A stretch of DNA of 64,000 nt from an uncultured Microbacterium sp. (lineage in GTDB: Bacteria; Actinomycetota; Actinomycetes; Actinomycetales; Microbacteriaceae): positions 496,001 through 560,000 of the forward strand of contig NZ_CANLCY010000002.1 in NCBI RefSeq assembly GCF_947489255.1, written 5' to 3'. Each line of letters opens with the position of its first letter. Positions within the stretch are counted from its first letter, which is position 1. The translations under genes and the position numbers were made by a program. The notes below the pieces were generated by a model. The model saw only the letters and a list, made by a program, of their open reading frames with translations, was not told where the DNA came from and searched no databases. Below are positions 27,729-36,900 of the stretch, in pieces.

Positions 27729-28717
27729 TGCCCCGCTCCATGTCGCAGCTCGGTAACGACCTCTACTCCGGGAAGACCTCCTTCCCGTTCGTGCAGCGTC
27801 GTCGCCTGTGGTTCATCATCGCCGCCGTCCTCGTGATCGGCGCCGCGCTGGTGCCGCTGTTCCGACCCGTGCAGTTCTCCATCGAGTTCACCGGCGGGTC
27901 GCAGTTCACCGTGTCGAACCCGGCATCGTTCGATCAGGCCCTCGCCACCGACGCCGTCACGTCCGTCGTTCCGGGGGCCACCACCCGCGTCACGACGATC
28001 AGCGATCAGGCCGTGCGCGTGCAGACCGATCAGCTCGGGCCCGACGAGACCCAGGCCGTCTCGGCCGCTCTCGCCACCGCGTACGACGTGCCATCGTCGG
28101 AGATCACCGACTCCTTCATCGGCCCCACCTGGGGTGCCGACGTCACGCGGCAGTCGCTGTGGGGACTGTCGATCTTCCTCGCGCTGACGTTCCTCATCCT
28201 CGCGCTCTACTTCCGTACGTGGAAGATGTCGGTCGCCGCCATCATCGGCCTCGTCGACGTGCTCGTCATCACGATCGGCGTCTACGCGGTCTTCGGTTTC
28301 GAGATCTCGCCCGCCGCCGTCATCGGCTTCCTCACGATCCTCTCCTACGCGCTCTACGACACCACCGTCGTCTTCGACAAGGTGCGGGAGAACACGCGGG
28401 ACGACGGGGAGATCTCCGGCCGCACGTTCGCCGAGTCGGTCAACCTCGCGGCGAACCAGACACTGATCCGCTCGATCAACACCACCGTGGTCGCGATCCT
28501 GCCCGTCGGCGCGATCCTGTTCATCGGTGTGCCTCTCGGAGCGCGGACCCTCAGCGACATCTCGCTGTCGATCTTCGTCGGCACGATCGTCGCGGCGTAC
28601 TCGACGCTGTTCGTCGCCGTGCCCATGTACGCCCTGCTGCGCGAGCGCGAGAAGCCGATCGCCCAGCGAGACCAGCGCGTACGGGCCGCCCGGGAGAAGG
28701 CCGGCATCCCGGCCTGA
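27728..28717 (+). CDS. secF: protein translocase subunit SecF
   Basis: 329 residues, six membrane helices. FSIEFTGGSQFTVS is the SecF G-motif; LTFLILALYFRTWKMSVAAIIGLVDVLVITIGVY and SYALYDTTVVFDKVREN (conserved Asp/Arg) are typical. Partner of SecD. Begins at an ATG overlapping the secD stop; a hairpin follows the stop. Confidence 0.96.
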   Translation: MPRSMSQLGNDLYSGKTSFPFVQRRRLWFIIAAVLVIGAALVPLFRPVQFSIEFTGGSQFTVSNPASFDQALATDAVTSVVPGATTRVTTISDQAVRVQTDQLGPDETQAVSAALATAYDVPSSEITDSFIGPTWGADVTRQSLWGLSIFLALTFLILALYFRTWKMSVAAIIGLVDVLVITIGVYAVFGFEISPAAVIGFLTILSYALYDTTVVFDKVRENTRDDGEISGRTFAESVNLAANQTLIRSINTTVVAILPVGAILFIGVPLGARTLSDISLSIFVGTIVAAYSTLFVAVPMYALLREREKPIAQRDQRVRAAREKAGIPA

Positions 28718-28755
28718 CCGCCGTAGCAGCGCACGCACGTGGTGCGCGCTCGACA

Positions 28756-28789
28756 TCCCCCGGTGTGCCCGCTTCGGCACGCCGGGGGA
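28756..28789 (+). terminator. hairpin after secF
   Basis: Arms TCCCCCGGTGTGCC and GGCACGCCGGGGGA around a short loop, 38 bp after the secF stop. A -10-like TAGACT (28793–28798) for rel follows at once. Confidence 0.7.
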
Positions 28790-28822
28790 GCGTAGACTTG
28801 ATCGACTGGCCACGAGGAGGGG

Positions 28823-31081
28823 GTGACGATGACCGAGACCGCTTCTTCCGCGCCGCCGCCGCCGTCGTCGCTGCGACGCCTGGTTCCGCGCATCTTCTCC
28901 CGCGCCGCTCGCCGCGACGACGTCGACAAGCTGTTGCGCACCGTCCGCACCCACCATCCCAAGGGCGACCTCGCGATCATCGAGCGTGCGTACGCCGTCG
29001 CCGACAAGGCGCACGACGGCCAGAAGCGTCAGAGCGGTGAGCCCTACATCACGCATCCCCTCGCCGTCGCGCAGATCCTCGCGGAACTGGGGCTCGGGCC
29101 GAAGGCGATCGCCGCCGCCCTCTTGCACGACACGGTCGAGGACACCGGCTATCCGCTCGACGAGCTCGCCGCCGACTTCGGCGACGAGGTCGCGATGCTC
29201 GTCGACGGCGTGACCAAGCTCGACAAGGTCAAGTACGGCGACAGCGCCCAGGCCGAGACGGTGCGCAAGATGATCGTCGCGATGTCGAAGGACATCCGCG
29301 TGCTGCTCATCAAGCTCGCCGACCGTCTGCACAACGCGCGCACCTGGGGTTTTGTCCCCCCGCACAAAGCCGCGAAGAAGGCCACCGAGACGCTCGAGAT
29401 CTACGCGCCGCTCGCGCATCGCCTCGGCATCCAGGCCATCAAGAGCGAGCTCGAAGACCTCTCGTTCGCCGTCATGCACCCCAAGCTCTACGCCGAGATC
29501 GACAGCCTCGTGAAGCAGCGCACCCCGCAGCGCGAGCAGTACGTGCAGAACGTCATCGACGCGGTCGACGCCGACCTGCGCGAACTGCGCGTGCGGGGCC
29601 GCGTCATGGGGCGTCCGAAGCAGCTGTACTCCGTGTACCAGAAGATGGTCGTGCGCGGGCGCGAGTTCGACGACATCTACGACCTCATCGGCATCCGCAT
29701 CCTGGTCGGCACCGTACGCGACTGCTACGCGGTGCTCGGGGCGATCCACGCGCGGTGGACGCCGCTGCCGGGGCGCTTCAAGGACTACATCGCCACGCCC
29801 AAGTTCAACCTGTACCAGTCGCTGCACACGACGGTGATCGGCCCGGGCGGGCGGACCGTCGAGATCCAGATCCGCACGAACGAGATGCACCAGCAGGCGG
29901 AGTTCGGCGTCGCCGCGCACTGGAAGTACAAGGAGCGGATGGCGGGCGGGAAGACGGATGCCAAGGCCGTCGACGCTGACATGGCGTGGATCGCGCACAT
30001 CTCCGACTGGCAGGCCGAGACCGCCGATCCGGGGGAGTTCCTCGACTCGCTCCGCTTCGAGATCGGCGCGAAAGAGGTCTACGTCTTCACGCCGAAGGGT
30101 CGTGTCGTCGGTCTGCCGACGGGTGCCACCCCGGTGGACTTCGCCTACGCCGTGCACACCGAGATCGGCCATCGCACGATGGGCGCCAAGGTCAACGGGC
30201 GTCTCGTGCCGCTCGAATCGACGCTGCAGAGCGGCGACGTCGTCGAGGTGTTCACCTCGAAGAACCCCGACGCCGGCCCGAGTCAGGACTGGCTCGGCTT
30301 CGTCAAGAGCACGCGCGCGCGCAACAAGATCCGCGGCTGGTTCACCAAGGAGCGTCGCGAAGAGGCCATCGAACAGGGCAAGGATTCGATCGCCCGCGCC
30401 ATGCGTCGGCAGAATCTGCCCCTGCAGCGCCTGATGAACCAGGATTCCTTCACCGAAGTCGCGCGGCAGTTCCACTACGAAGACGTCTCGGCGCTGTATG
30501 CGGCCGTGGGCGAGGGGCACGTCTCGACGCAGTCGGTGATCGAGAAGGTCACCGCGCTGGTCAGCGTCGAGGAGACCAACACCGGTCCCATCGACATCCC
30601 GGTCGGACGTAGCCGCGCGCCGCGCGGCGGCGACTCCGGCGTGCTGGTGCGCGGAGCGCCGGACATCCTGGTCAAGCTCGCCAAGTGCTGCACGCCGGTT
30701 CCGGGCGACGAGATCGTGGGCTTCGTGACCCGTGGAAGCGGCGTCTCGGTGCACCGCGGCGACTGCACGAACGTGCGGTCGCTGAAGGAGGAGCCCGATC
30801 GTCTCATCGACGTCGAGTGGGCGCCTACGACCAAGAGCGTGTTCCTCGTGCAGATCCAGGTCGAGGCACTCGATCGCTCCGGTCTGCTGAGCGACGTGAC
30901 CCGCGTGCTGAGCGAGCACCACGTCAACATCCTCTCGGCGACGGTGTCGACGACCAACGACCGGCTCGCGCTCAGCAAATTCGTCTTCGAGATGGGCGAT
31001 ACCGTGCACCTCGATCGCGTGCTCAATGCGGTCCGCCGCATCGATGCGGTGTACGACGTGTACCGCGTCACCTCGTCCTGA
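28823..31081 (+). CDS. rel: bifunctional (p)ppGpp synthetase/hydrolase
   Basis: 752 residues, a long Rel enzyme. HD hydrolase domain ([14 protein letters not shown] and [16 protein letters not shown]), synthetase domain ([41 protein letters not shown]), TGS ([27 protein letters not shown]), a conserved-cysteine segment ([19 protein letters not shown]) and C-terminal ACT ([24 protein letters not shown]). Both catalytic halves look intact. Controls the stringent response. GAGGAGGGG precedes GTG 28823. Confidence 0.96.
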   Translation: MTMTETASSAPPPPSSLRRLVPRIFSRAARRDDVDKLLRTVRTHHPKGDLAIIERAYAVADKAHDGQKRQSGEPYITHPLAVAQILAELGLGPKAIAAALLHDTVEDTGYPLDELAADFGDEVAMLVDGVTKLDKVKYGDSAQAETVRKMIVAMSKDIRVLLIKLADRLHNARTWGFVPPHKAAKKATETLEIYAPLAHRLGIQAIKSELEDLSFAVMHPKLYAEIDSLVKQRTPQREQYVQNVIDAVDADLRELRVRGRVMGRPKQLYSVYQKMVVRGREFDDIYDLIGIRILVGTVRDCYAVLGAIHARWTPLPGRFKDYIATPKFNLYQSLHTTVIGPGGRTVEIQIRTNEMHQQAEFGVAAHWKYKERMAGGKTDAKAVDADMAWIAHISDWQAETADPGEFLDSLRFEIGAKEVYVFTPKGRVVGLPTGATPVDFAYAVHTEIGHRTMGAKVNGRLVPLESTLQSGDVVEVFTSKNPDAGPSQDWLGFVKSTRARNKIRGWFTKERREEAIEQGKDSIARAMRRQNLPLQRLMNQDSFTEVARQFHYEDVSALYAAVGEGHVSTQSVIEKVTALVSVEETNTGPIDIPVGRSRAPRGGDSGVLVRGAPDILVKLAKCCTPVPGDEIVGFVTRGSGVSVHRGDCTNVRSLKEEPDRLIDVEWAPTTKSVFLVQIQVEALDRSGLLSDVTRVLSEHHVNILSATVSTTNDRLALSKFVFEMGDTVHLDRVLNAVRRIDAVYDVYRVTSS

Positions 31082-31209
31082 GCCGGGACTCGCAGTCCCA
31101 GCCCACGGCGCAGAGCCCGTGACCTCCTCGCGGAGGGGCCCTCTCGCGCTCTTCGGAGCCTCCACCGCGTCGCCCCGTGCGCGCCGGATCCGGCCCGTCC
31201 GATCTCGCC

Positions 31210-31788
31210 TCACTCGTCGGCATCCGCCACCTCACCTTCCGCGGCGGCCTCGCCCGCGGTGCCGGAGCGGAGCAGGCGGGTGGCCCGGTGGACGTGCGGG
31301 AACCGCGGATGCCGCTCGAACCACGCCACGGCATCCGCGCGGAGCAGGGGGTCGCGGGACGCCCACGCCCGCGCCGCGGCGGTCTCGTCGCGGTCGTCGG
31401 AGCGGGCGAGATCGACGAGCGTGCGTGTCGGGGTGCTGACGCAGACCCCGGCGATCGACACCACGTCGTCGCTCGGGAGACGCACGTCGTGGAACACGGC
31501 GCGCAGGTCGCGCCGCGTGCGGAGGCGGACGTCGCGGACGCGTTGCAGGTGATGGATCGCCGGCTCGCTCGCGGCACCGCCGTGCACCCACGCCGCCGTG
31601 AGTCGAACTGCGGCCCACCGATCGCCGAGGAGAGGCGCCAGGCTGCGCGCGCGCATCCACCTCGTCTCGGCGGCGTCGGCCGGGATGAAGCCCTCGCCCA
31701 GCGGCACAAGCGCACCGTCGAGGCACGCCGCGGTCAGCTCGGCGAGCGAGAGCCGTTCGTCGGCGAAGAAGAGGAAGGGCGACACCAT
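31210..31788 (-). CDS. AbiEi-like (type IV antitoxin family) protein
   Basis: 192 residues. The pattern RWAAVRLTAAWVHGGAASEP ... HHLQRVRDVRLRTRRDLRAVFHDVRLPSDDVVSIAGVCVSTPTRTLVDLAR resembles the C-terminal half of actinobacterial AbiEi/DUF4095-type proteins, which normally repress an AbiEii nucleotidyltransferase toxin. No AbiEii gene is adjacent, so this is an orphan and may have another regulatory role. The usual N-terminal winged helix is not clear. It lies between rel and the DUF349 gene, pointing toward the 3' end of rel. Confidence 0.55.
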   Translation of the reverse strand: MVSPFLFFADERLSLAELTAACLDGALVPLGEGFIPADAAETRWMRARSLAPLLGDRWAAVRLTAAWVHGGAASEPAIHHLQRVRDVRLRTRRDLRAVFHDVRLPSDDVVSIAGVCVSTPTRTLVDLARSDDRDETAAARAWASRDPLLRADAVAWFERHPRFPHVHRATRLLRSGTAGEAAAEGEVADADE

Positions 31789-31851
31789 CCCGCCATTGTG
31801 GCGGGGCGGTGTCGCCCATGACGGTGACCCGTCGGATCTGTGGAGAGCCGA

Positions 31852-33612
31852 TCAGCCGCCCAGGGCGCGCAGCCAGGTGCGGCGCGCCTCGAGCGCCTCC
31901 GACGCCTGCGCCGCGGCACGCTTGTCTCCGCGGGCCTCTGCGTCGGCGAGCTCGGCCTCGAGCTTGTCGATCGCGTCGGTGAGCTGACGCGTCATGTCGT
32001 TGGCGCGCGCCTTCTGCTCCGGGTCGTTGCGCTTCCAGTCGGCGTCTTCGCGCGTGCGGACGGACTGCTCGATCTTGCGGAGCTCGTCGTCGAGGGCGCG
32101 CTCCTTGTCGCGCGGGAAGATGCGACCGATCTCGTCCCACTGGCGCTGGATGGCGGTGAGCTTCTGACGGGCCGTCGCGAGGTTCTTCTCGTCGACGATC
32201 GGCGCCGCCTGTTCGAGGAGCGCGCGCTTCTGCTCGATCTTCTCCTTGGACGCTTCGGCGTCGGCCGTCTCGCGTTCGATGCGCGCACCGTACAGGGCGT
32301 CACCGGCAGCCTTGAAGCGCGCCCACAGGGCGTCGTCGACCTTCCGACCGGCACGACCCGAGGCCTTCCACGCGTCGAGCAGATCGCGGTACGCCCCGAT
32401 GCCGTCTTCTCCGCGGGGGGCGAGGGCCTCGGCACGCTCGACGAGGCGGGTCTTCGCCTCGCGGGCGGCCTTGTGCGTCTCGTCGAGCGACGAGAAGAAC
32501 TCGCGGCGGTGGCGGTCGACCGTGGCGCGGGCGTCGCGGAAACGACGCCACAGCTGCTGCGCCGTGGACTTCGACAGGCGCGGACCGTTCTGCTGGTGGG
32601 CCTGCCAGCGATCGAACAGCGCCGCCATGTCGGCGGTCATCTGCTTCCACTGCACGGACTGCGGGTCGCGGGCGGCCAGGGCCTCGGCCTCTTCGACGAT
32701 CGCAGTACGTTCGCGAACGGCCTCCTCGGAGGCCTGCTTGTTCGCGACGGCCTCGGTCTCGCTCGCCTCCGCGAGTTCGGCCGTGAGGGCGTCGACACGA
32801 CCGATCAGCGCGGAGAGGTCTCCGACCGCGGCCGCTCCGTCGAGCTTGGCGCGCAGCGTCTTCGCGGTCGCACGGAGATCGGATGCCGAGGCACCACCGC
32901 GACGGTGACGGGTCTCGAGCAGCGTCAGCTCGCCGGCGAGGTCGGCGAACTTGCGCTGGAAGTACGCGAGCGCCTCGGCGGGGGTGCCGTCGGGGTACTG
33001 CCCCACGACGCGCCAGCCGTCGGCCTCGCGGACCGAGACCGTGCCCTCGTCGTCGACACGGCCCCAGGGCTGGCTCGCCGTCTTGGAGGCCGTGGCACCC
33101 GGCGGGGGGCCGGGGATGCGCGCGCCGGGAACGGGTCGGGCCGCGGGCTGCGGCGCGGCGGGGACCTCTTCGGACGCGGGCTCGGTGGACGCGGGCTCCG
33201 CAGCATCGGGCTCCGCAGCGTCCGACTCGGCGGTTTCGGGCTCGACGGCCTCGGGCTCCGCAGCATCGGGCTCGGCGGACTCGGACTCGGCGGTCTCGGA
33301 CTCGGCGGTCTCGGACTCCGAAGTCTCCGGCTCGGCGGAGACGGCGTCACCGGACGGGGACTGCGCCGCGGGCTCCCCGCTCTCTGCGCTCTCGGCGGGC
33401 TGCGACGCGGCGTCGGCGGCCTCGACGGCGTCCGTGCCATCGGCGGCCGGGGTCGCGGCATCCGCCGATTCGTCGGTCGCGTCGGAGATCGACGACGCGG
33501 AGGCCTCGGCATCCGTCGTGTCGGCCGCGGTCTGGGTCGCGGCGGGATCGACCTCGGGCGTGCTCGCGTCGTCGCGCGGGTCGGAGGTCTCGGGGGAGGG
33601 AACGGAAGTCAC
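31852..33612 (-). CDS. DUF349 domain protein with long acidic N-terminus
   Basis: 586 residues. The first about 190 are low complexity, rich in Glu, Ala, Ser, Asp and Pro, built of repeated ETAES/EPDAAEP-like units. The rest is a run of helical DUF349 repeats (e.g. LWRRFRDARATVDRHRREFFSSLDE, LWARFKAAGDALYGARIERE, QRQWDEIGRIFPRDKERALDDELRKIE). The family is tied to translation or stress survival in other bacteria, mechanism unsettled. GTG 33612 is chosen because GAGG lies eight bases before it; a GTG three codons upstream is possible. Confidence 0.85.
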   Translation of the reverse strand: MTSVPSPETSDPRDDASTPEVDPAATQTAADTTDAEASASSISDATDESADAATPAADGTDAVEAADAASQPAESAESGEPAAQSPSGDAVSAEPETSESETAESETAESESAEPDAAEPEAVEPETAESDAAEPDAAEPASTEPASEEVPAAPQPAARPVPGARIPGPPPGATASKTASQPWGRVDDEGTVSVREADGWRVVGQYPDGTPAEALAYFQRKFADLAGELTLLETRHRRGGASASDLRATAKTLRAKLDGAAAVGDLSALIGRVDALTAELAEASETEAVANKQASEEAVRERTAIVEEAEALAARDPQSVQWKQMTADMAALFDRWQAHQQNGPRLSKSTAQQLWRRFRDARATVDRHRREFFSSLDETHKAAREAKTRLVERAEALAPRGEDGIGAYRDLLDAWKASGRAGRKVDDALWARFKAAGDALYGARIERETADAEASKEKIEQKRALLEQAAPIVDEKNLATARQKLTAIQRQWDEIGRIFPRDKERALDDELRKIEQSVRTREDADWKRNDPEQKARANDMTRQLTDAIDKLEAELADAEARGDKRAAAQASEALEARRTWLRALGG

Positions 33613-33737
33613 GGGTAGCACCTCATCGCGGCAGAACCGCCTGGGGGAGAAGGACTCTCCGAGCCTAGTACGAGCGGCCGCGCCGCCACAGGCATGGGGA
33701 CGGCGGTGGACGAGCGCCGTGCGGGCGGAGCGCCGGG

Positions 33738-34016
33738 TCAGGGCGTCGTCGACGGGGCGCCGGAGGGTGAGGCGGGTGCCTCGGTCGCCGGCGCGGAAGG
33801 GCTCGGCGACGGCGCGGGCGCGCCCGGACCGGCGACGAAGTACGCCGTCTGCGCGCCGATCGCCCCGGCGATGACGACGAGACCGACCACCACGCCGAGC
33901 ACGTTGTCACGGGTGCGGCGTCGGACCTGCCGTTCATGCAGGGCCACCCGAGCCTGATAGGCACGGGCGCGTTCGCGTTGCTCCCGCGTCTGCCGGTCTT
34001 TCCCGCGCGTCGCCAC
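33738..34016 (-). CDS. small single-span membrane protein
   Basis: 92 residues: a highly charged N-terminal part (RGKDRQTREQRERARAYQARVALHERQVRRRTRDN), one transmembrane helix (about 40–62), then a Pro/Ser/Ala-rich external tail. The charged-plus-helix pattern is like the N-terminus of the membrane-anchored peptidyl-prolyl isomerase that sits near rel in other Actinobacteria, but no isomerase domain follows; it could be a remnant or an independent gene. Function unknown. Divergent from rarA. Confidence 0.65.
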   Translation of the reverse strand: MATRGKDRQTREQRERARAYQARVALHERQVRRRTRDNVLGVVVGLVVIAGAIGAQTAYFVAGPGAPAPSPSPSAPATEAPASPSGAPSTTP

Positions 34017-34131
34017 ATCGACCTCCTCCGCCCACCGACGGGCCCCTCGATCCTACAAACCCCGCCGAGAGGTGCACCGTGCCGCCGCCGCGCACGGAAC
34101 CGGTGTCGGAGGCCGCGGCTAGCCTGGAGGG

Positions 34132-35556
34132 GTGACCCCTTCCTCCGCGCTCTTCCAGGGCCAGACGCCGCTCGCGGTCCGGATGCGCCCGGTGAGCCTC
34201 GACGAGGTCGCGGGTCAAGGTCATCTACTGCGCCCCGGGTCGCCGCTCGTCACCCTCGCCACCACCGACTCCTCGGCATCCGGCGCCGCGGTCTCCGTCA
34301 TCCTGTGGGGACCGCCCGGCACCGGCAAGACGACCTTGGCGCAGGCGATCGCGCGCTCGTCGGGGAGGCGTTTCGTCGAGCTGTCGGCCATCACCGCCGG
34401 GGTCAAAGACGTGCGAGAGGTCATGCAAGAGGCGCTGACGCAGCGCGATCTCTACGGGCAGTCCACCATCCTGTTCCTCGACGAGATCCACCGGTTCACC
34501 AAGGCGCAGCAGGACGCCCTGCTCCCCGGGGTCGAGAACGGGTGGGTCGTGCTGATCGCGGCGACCACGGAGAACCCCTCGTTCTCGGTCATCTCGCCCC
34601 TGCTCTCGCGTTCCCTGCTGCTGACCCTGCGCCCGCTCGGCGACGACGACCTCGGAGCGCTCGTCGATCGCGCGGTCGCCGATCCGCGCGGTCTCGCCGG
34701 ACGCGTCGTGCTCGACGACGACGCACGGGCAGCGCTCGTGCGCCTGGCCTCGGGAGACGCCCGACGCGCACTGACCGCCCTCGAGGCGGCGGCCTCGGTC
34801 GCGGGAGACGACGGGGGAGCGTCCGGCGACGTCATCCGGGCACACGACGACGATGACGACGATGACAACGACGACGATGACGACGACGGAGCGCCGTTCG
34901 AGCCGGGCGACGCCGATCCACCCGTCATCACCGCCGACCACATCGCGCAGGCCGTCGACCGGGCCCTGCTCCGCTACGACCGCCAGGGCGACGAGCACTA
35001 CGACGTCATCAGCGCCTTCATCAAGTCGGTGCGGGGATCCGATCCGGATGCCGCCATCCACTACCTCGCGCGCATGATCGAGGCCGGGGAAGATCCGCGA
35101 TTCATCGCGCGCCGCCTGGTGATCTCGGCCGCCGAAGACATCGGCATGGCCGACCCGCAGGCGCTGCAGATCGCCGTGGCCGCCGCCGACGCGGTCGCCT
35201 TCATCGGGATGCCCGAGGGGCGCATCCCCCTCGCCGAGGCGACGATCTACCTGGCCACGACCGCCAAGTCCAACGCCGCCTACAACGCCATCAACGCCGC
35301 CATCGCCGACGTGCGGGGCGGCGGATTCGGCCGCGTGCCGATGCACCTGCGCGATGCGCATTACCCGGGCGCCAAACGACTCGGTCACGGCAAGGGGTAC
35401 AAGTACGCCCACGACAGCGAGATCGGCATCGTCGCGCAGCAGTACCTGCCCGACGAGCTGCGCGGACGCCGTTATTACGAGCCGACCAACCACGGCACCG
35501 AGCGCGACGTGTCGGCACGGTTGGAGAAGATCCGCCGCATCCTCGAGGGGAAGTGA
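34132..35556 (+). CDS. rarA: replication-associated recombination protein A (RarA/MgsA)
   Basis: 474 residues. AAA+ clamp-loader-like ATPase that acts at stalled forks: Walker [15 protein letters not shown], Walker [16 protein letters not shown], sensor [18 protein letters not shown], and the C-terminal tetramerisation part ([31 protein letters not shown]). Unusual: between the lid and C-terminal domain residues 239–252 are thirteen Asp and one Asn (34846–34887), an insertion in the linker. GTG start. Confidence 0.95.
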   Translation: MTPSSALFQGQTPLAVRMRPVSLDEVAGQGHLLRPGSPLVTLATTDSSASGAAVSVILWGPPGTGKTTLAQAIARSSGRRFVELSAITAGVKDVREVMQEALTQRDLYGQSTILFLDEIHRFTKAQQDALLPGVENGWVVLIAATTENPSFSVISPLLSRSLLLTLRPLGDDDLGALVDRAVADPRGLAGRVVLDDDARAALVRLASGDARRALTALEAAASVAGDDGGASGDVIRAHDDDDDDDNDDDDDDGAPFEPGDADPPVITADHIAQAVDRALLRYDRQGDEHYDVISAFIKSVRGSDPDAAIHYLARMIEAGEDPRFIARRLVISAAEDIGMADPQALQIAVAAADAVAFIGMPEGRIPLAEATIYLATTAKSNAAYNAINAAIADVRGGGFGRVPMHLRDAHYPGAKRLGHGKGYKYAHDSEIGIVAQQYLPDELRGRRYYEPTNHGTERDVSARLEKIRRILEGK

Positions 35557-35741
35557 CGCGCGCAGAGGCTCCGCAGCGCGCTCTGATAGCATGAACCGGC
35601 TCGAAACAGGGTTTTCGGGCATCCCCTCCTTCCTGTGATCACCTTCCGGTGCGCCCCGGCGTGCGCTTCGGATCGGGCGGAAGGGGGCGATACGCCCGTG
35701 AGCCGTGAAAGGCGCGGCCACGTCATCGGAAGGAGAACTTC

Positions 35742-36371
35742 GTGACCACGAAGTCTCAGGACCGCCGCAAGGTGCGTCTGTCGCGCGCCCTCGGCGTCGC
35801 ACTCACCCCCAAGGCCGCCCGCTACCTCGAGAAGCGTCCCTACGCTCCCGGTGAGCACGGCCGCACCAAGCGCAAGGCCGACAGCGACTACGCCGTGCGT
35901 CTGCGCGAGAAGCAGCGTCTGCGCGAGCAGTACGGCATCCGCGAGAAGCAGCTGCGCATCGCGTTCAACGAGGCCCGCCGCACCGACGGCCTGACCGGTG
36001 AGAACCTGGTCGAGCTGCTCGAGATGCGTCTGGACGCCCTCGTCGTGCGTTCGGGCTTCGCCCGCACCACCGCGCAGGCTCGCCAGCTCGTCGTGCACCG
36101 CCACATCCTGGTCGACGGCCAGCTCGTGGACCGCCCGTCGTTCCGCGTCAAGCCGGGTCAGCAGATCCACGTCAAGCCGAAGAGCGAGGGCCTCGAGCCC
36201 TTCCAGGTCGCCGCCGCCGGTGGGCACGCCGAGGTGCTGCCCCCCGTTCCCGGTTACCTCGAGGTCGACCTCTCGACGCTCCAGGCGAAGCTCGTGCGTC
36301 GCCCCAAGCGCGCCGAGGTGCCCGTCACGTGTGACGTGCAGCTCGTCGTCGAGTACTACGCCGCCCGCTGA
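35742..36371 (+). CDS. rpsD: 30S ribosomal protein S4
   Basis: 209 residues, complete. It has the S4 RNA-binding domain (MRLDALVVRSGFARTTAQARQLVVHRHILVDG) and the YAPGEHG segment. This form lacks the zinc-binding CxxC N-terminus, as in many Actinobacteria. Monocistronic here and preceded by 185 bp of untranslated DNA; S4 often autoregulates, but no specific leader fold was recognised. GTG start after AAGGAGAA; a terminator hairpin follows. Confidence 0.97.
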   Translation: MTTKSQDRRKVRLSRALGVALTPKAARYLEKRPYAPGEHGRTKRKADSDYAVRLREKQRLREQYGIREKQLRIAFNEARRTDGLTGENLVELLEMRLDALVVRSGFARTTAQARQLVVHRHILVDGQLVDRPSFRVKPGQQIHVKPKSEGLEPFQVAAAGGHAEVLPPVPGYLEVDLSTLQAKLVRRPKRAEVPVTCDVQLVVEYYAAR

Positions 36372-36385
36372 TCCCAGCGAGCACA

Positions 36386-36415
36386 GAAGGGCGTCGGGTT
36401 CTCCCGGCGCCCTTC
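36386..36415 (+). terminator. hairpin after rpsD
   Basis: Arms GAAGGGCG and CGCCCTTC, extended inward by CGGG/CCCGG, 15 bp after the rpsD stop; weak T content follows. Confidence 0.7.
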
Positions 36416-36525
36416 GTCGTTCCCGCCCGGCCGTCGTTCCCCCGGTGGTGTGTGCTCGCGCGCGGCACAGGGGCCGTCGCCTACGATGAGGGATGCCGCG
36501 ACCGCGGCGTCGTATCGAGGAAGAA

Positions 36526-36837
36526 GTGGTCATCGTGAGAAGCCTGTTCTGGTTCGCAGTGGGGATCGCCGGCGGTTTCGTCGCCGCCCACCTGGTCAAC
36601 AAGGACCCGCGCGGGCAGGAGATCTTCGCGCAACTCGATGCGCGCATCGGCGAGTTCACCGACCGCATGACCGACGCCTACCACGCCCAGGAGACGCGGC
36701 TGTCGGACATCATCGATGACGCCAAGGCCGTCACCTCCTCGGCGGCCGACCGTGTCGCCGGTGCCGTCGGCGATGCCGTGGACGCCGCGGGCGACGCGGC
36801 CTCCGCCGCCAAGAAGACCCTCACGACCTCCGACTGA
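36526..36837 (+). CDS. small membrane-associated protein upstream of alaS
   Basis: About 103 residues. One hydrophobic N-terminal segment (SLFWFAVGIAGGFVAAHLV) followed by NKDPRGQEIFAQLDARIGEFTDRMTDAYHAQETRL and an Ala-rich helical tail. Resembles the small YtxH-like proteins found before alaS in actinobacteria; function unknown. GAGG stands five bases before GTG 36526; GTG 36535 is an alternative. It ends 63 bp before alaS and is probably co-transcribed. Confidence 0.72.
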   Translation: MVIVRSLFWFAVGIAGGFVAAHLVNKDPRGQEIFAQLDARIGEFTDRMTDAYHAQETRLSDIIDDAKAVTSSAADRVAGAVGDAVDAAGDAASAAKKTLTTSD

Positions 36838-36900
36838 CCTCTCTGCGATCCGTCGTCCCGCCCCGCGGGACGATCCCGCACGCGCACGGAAAGACCCGCC

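Noticed and set aside
27563..31213. 1216-codon open frame antisense to secF and rel
   Set aside because: No recognisable domain; the plus-strand genes account for the coding signal.
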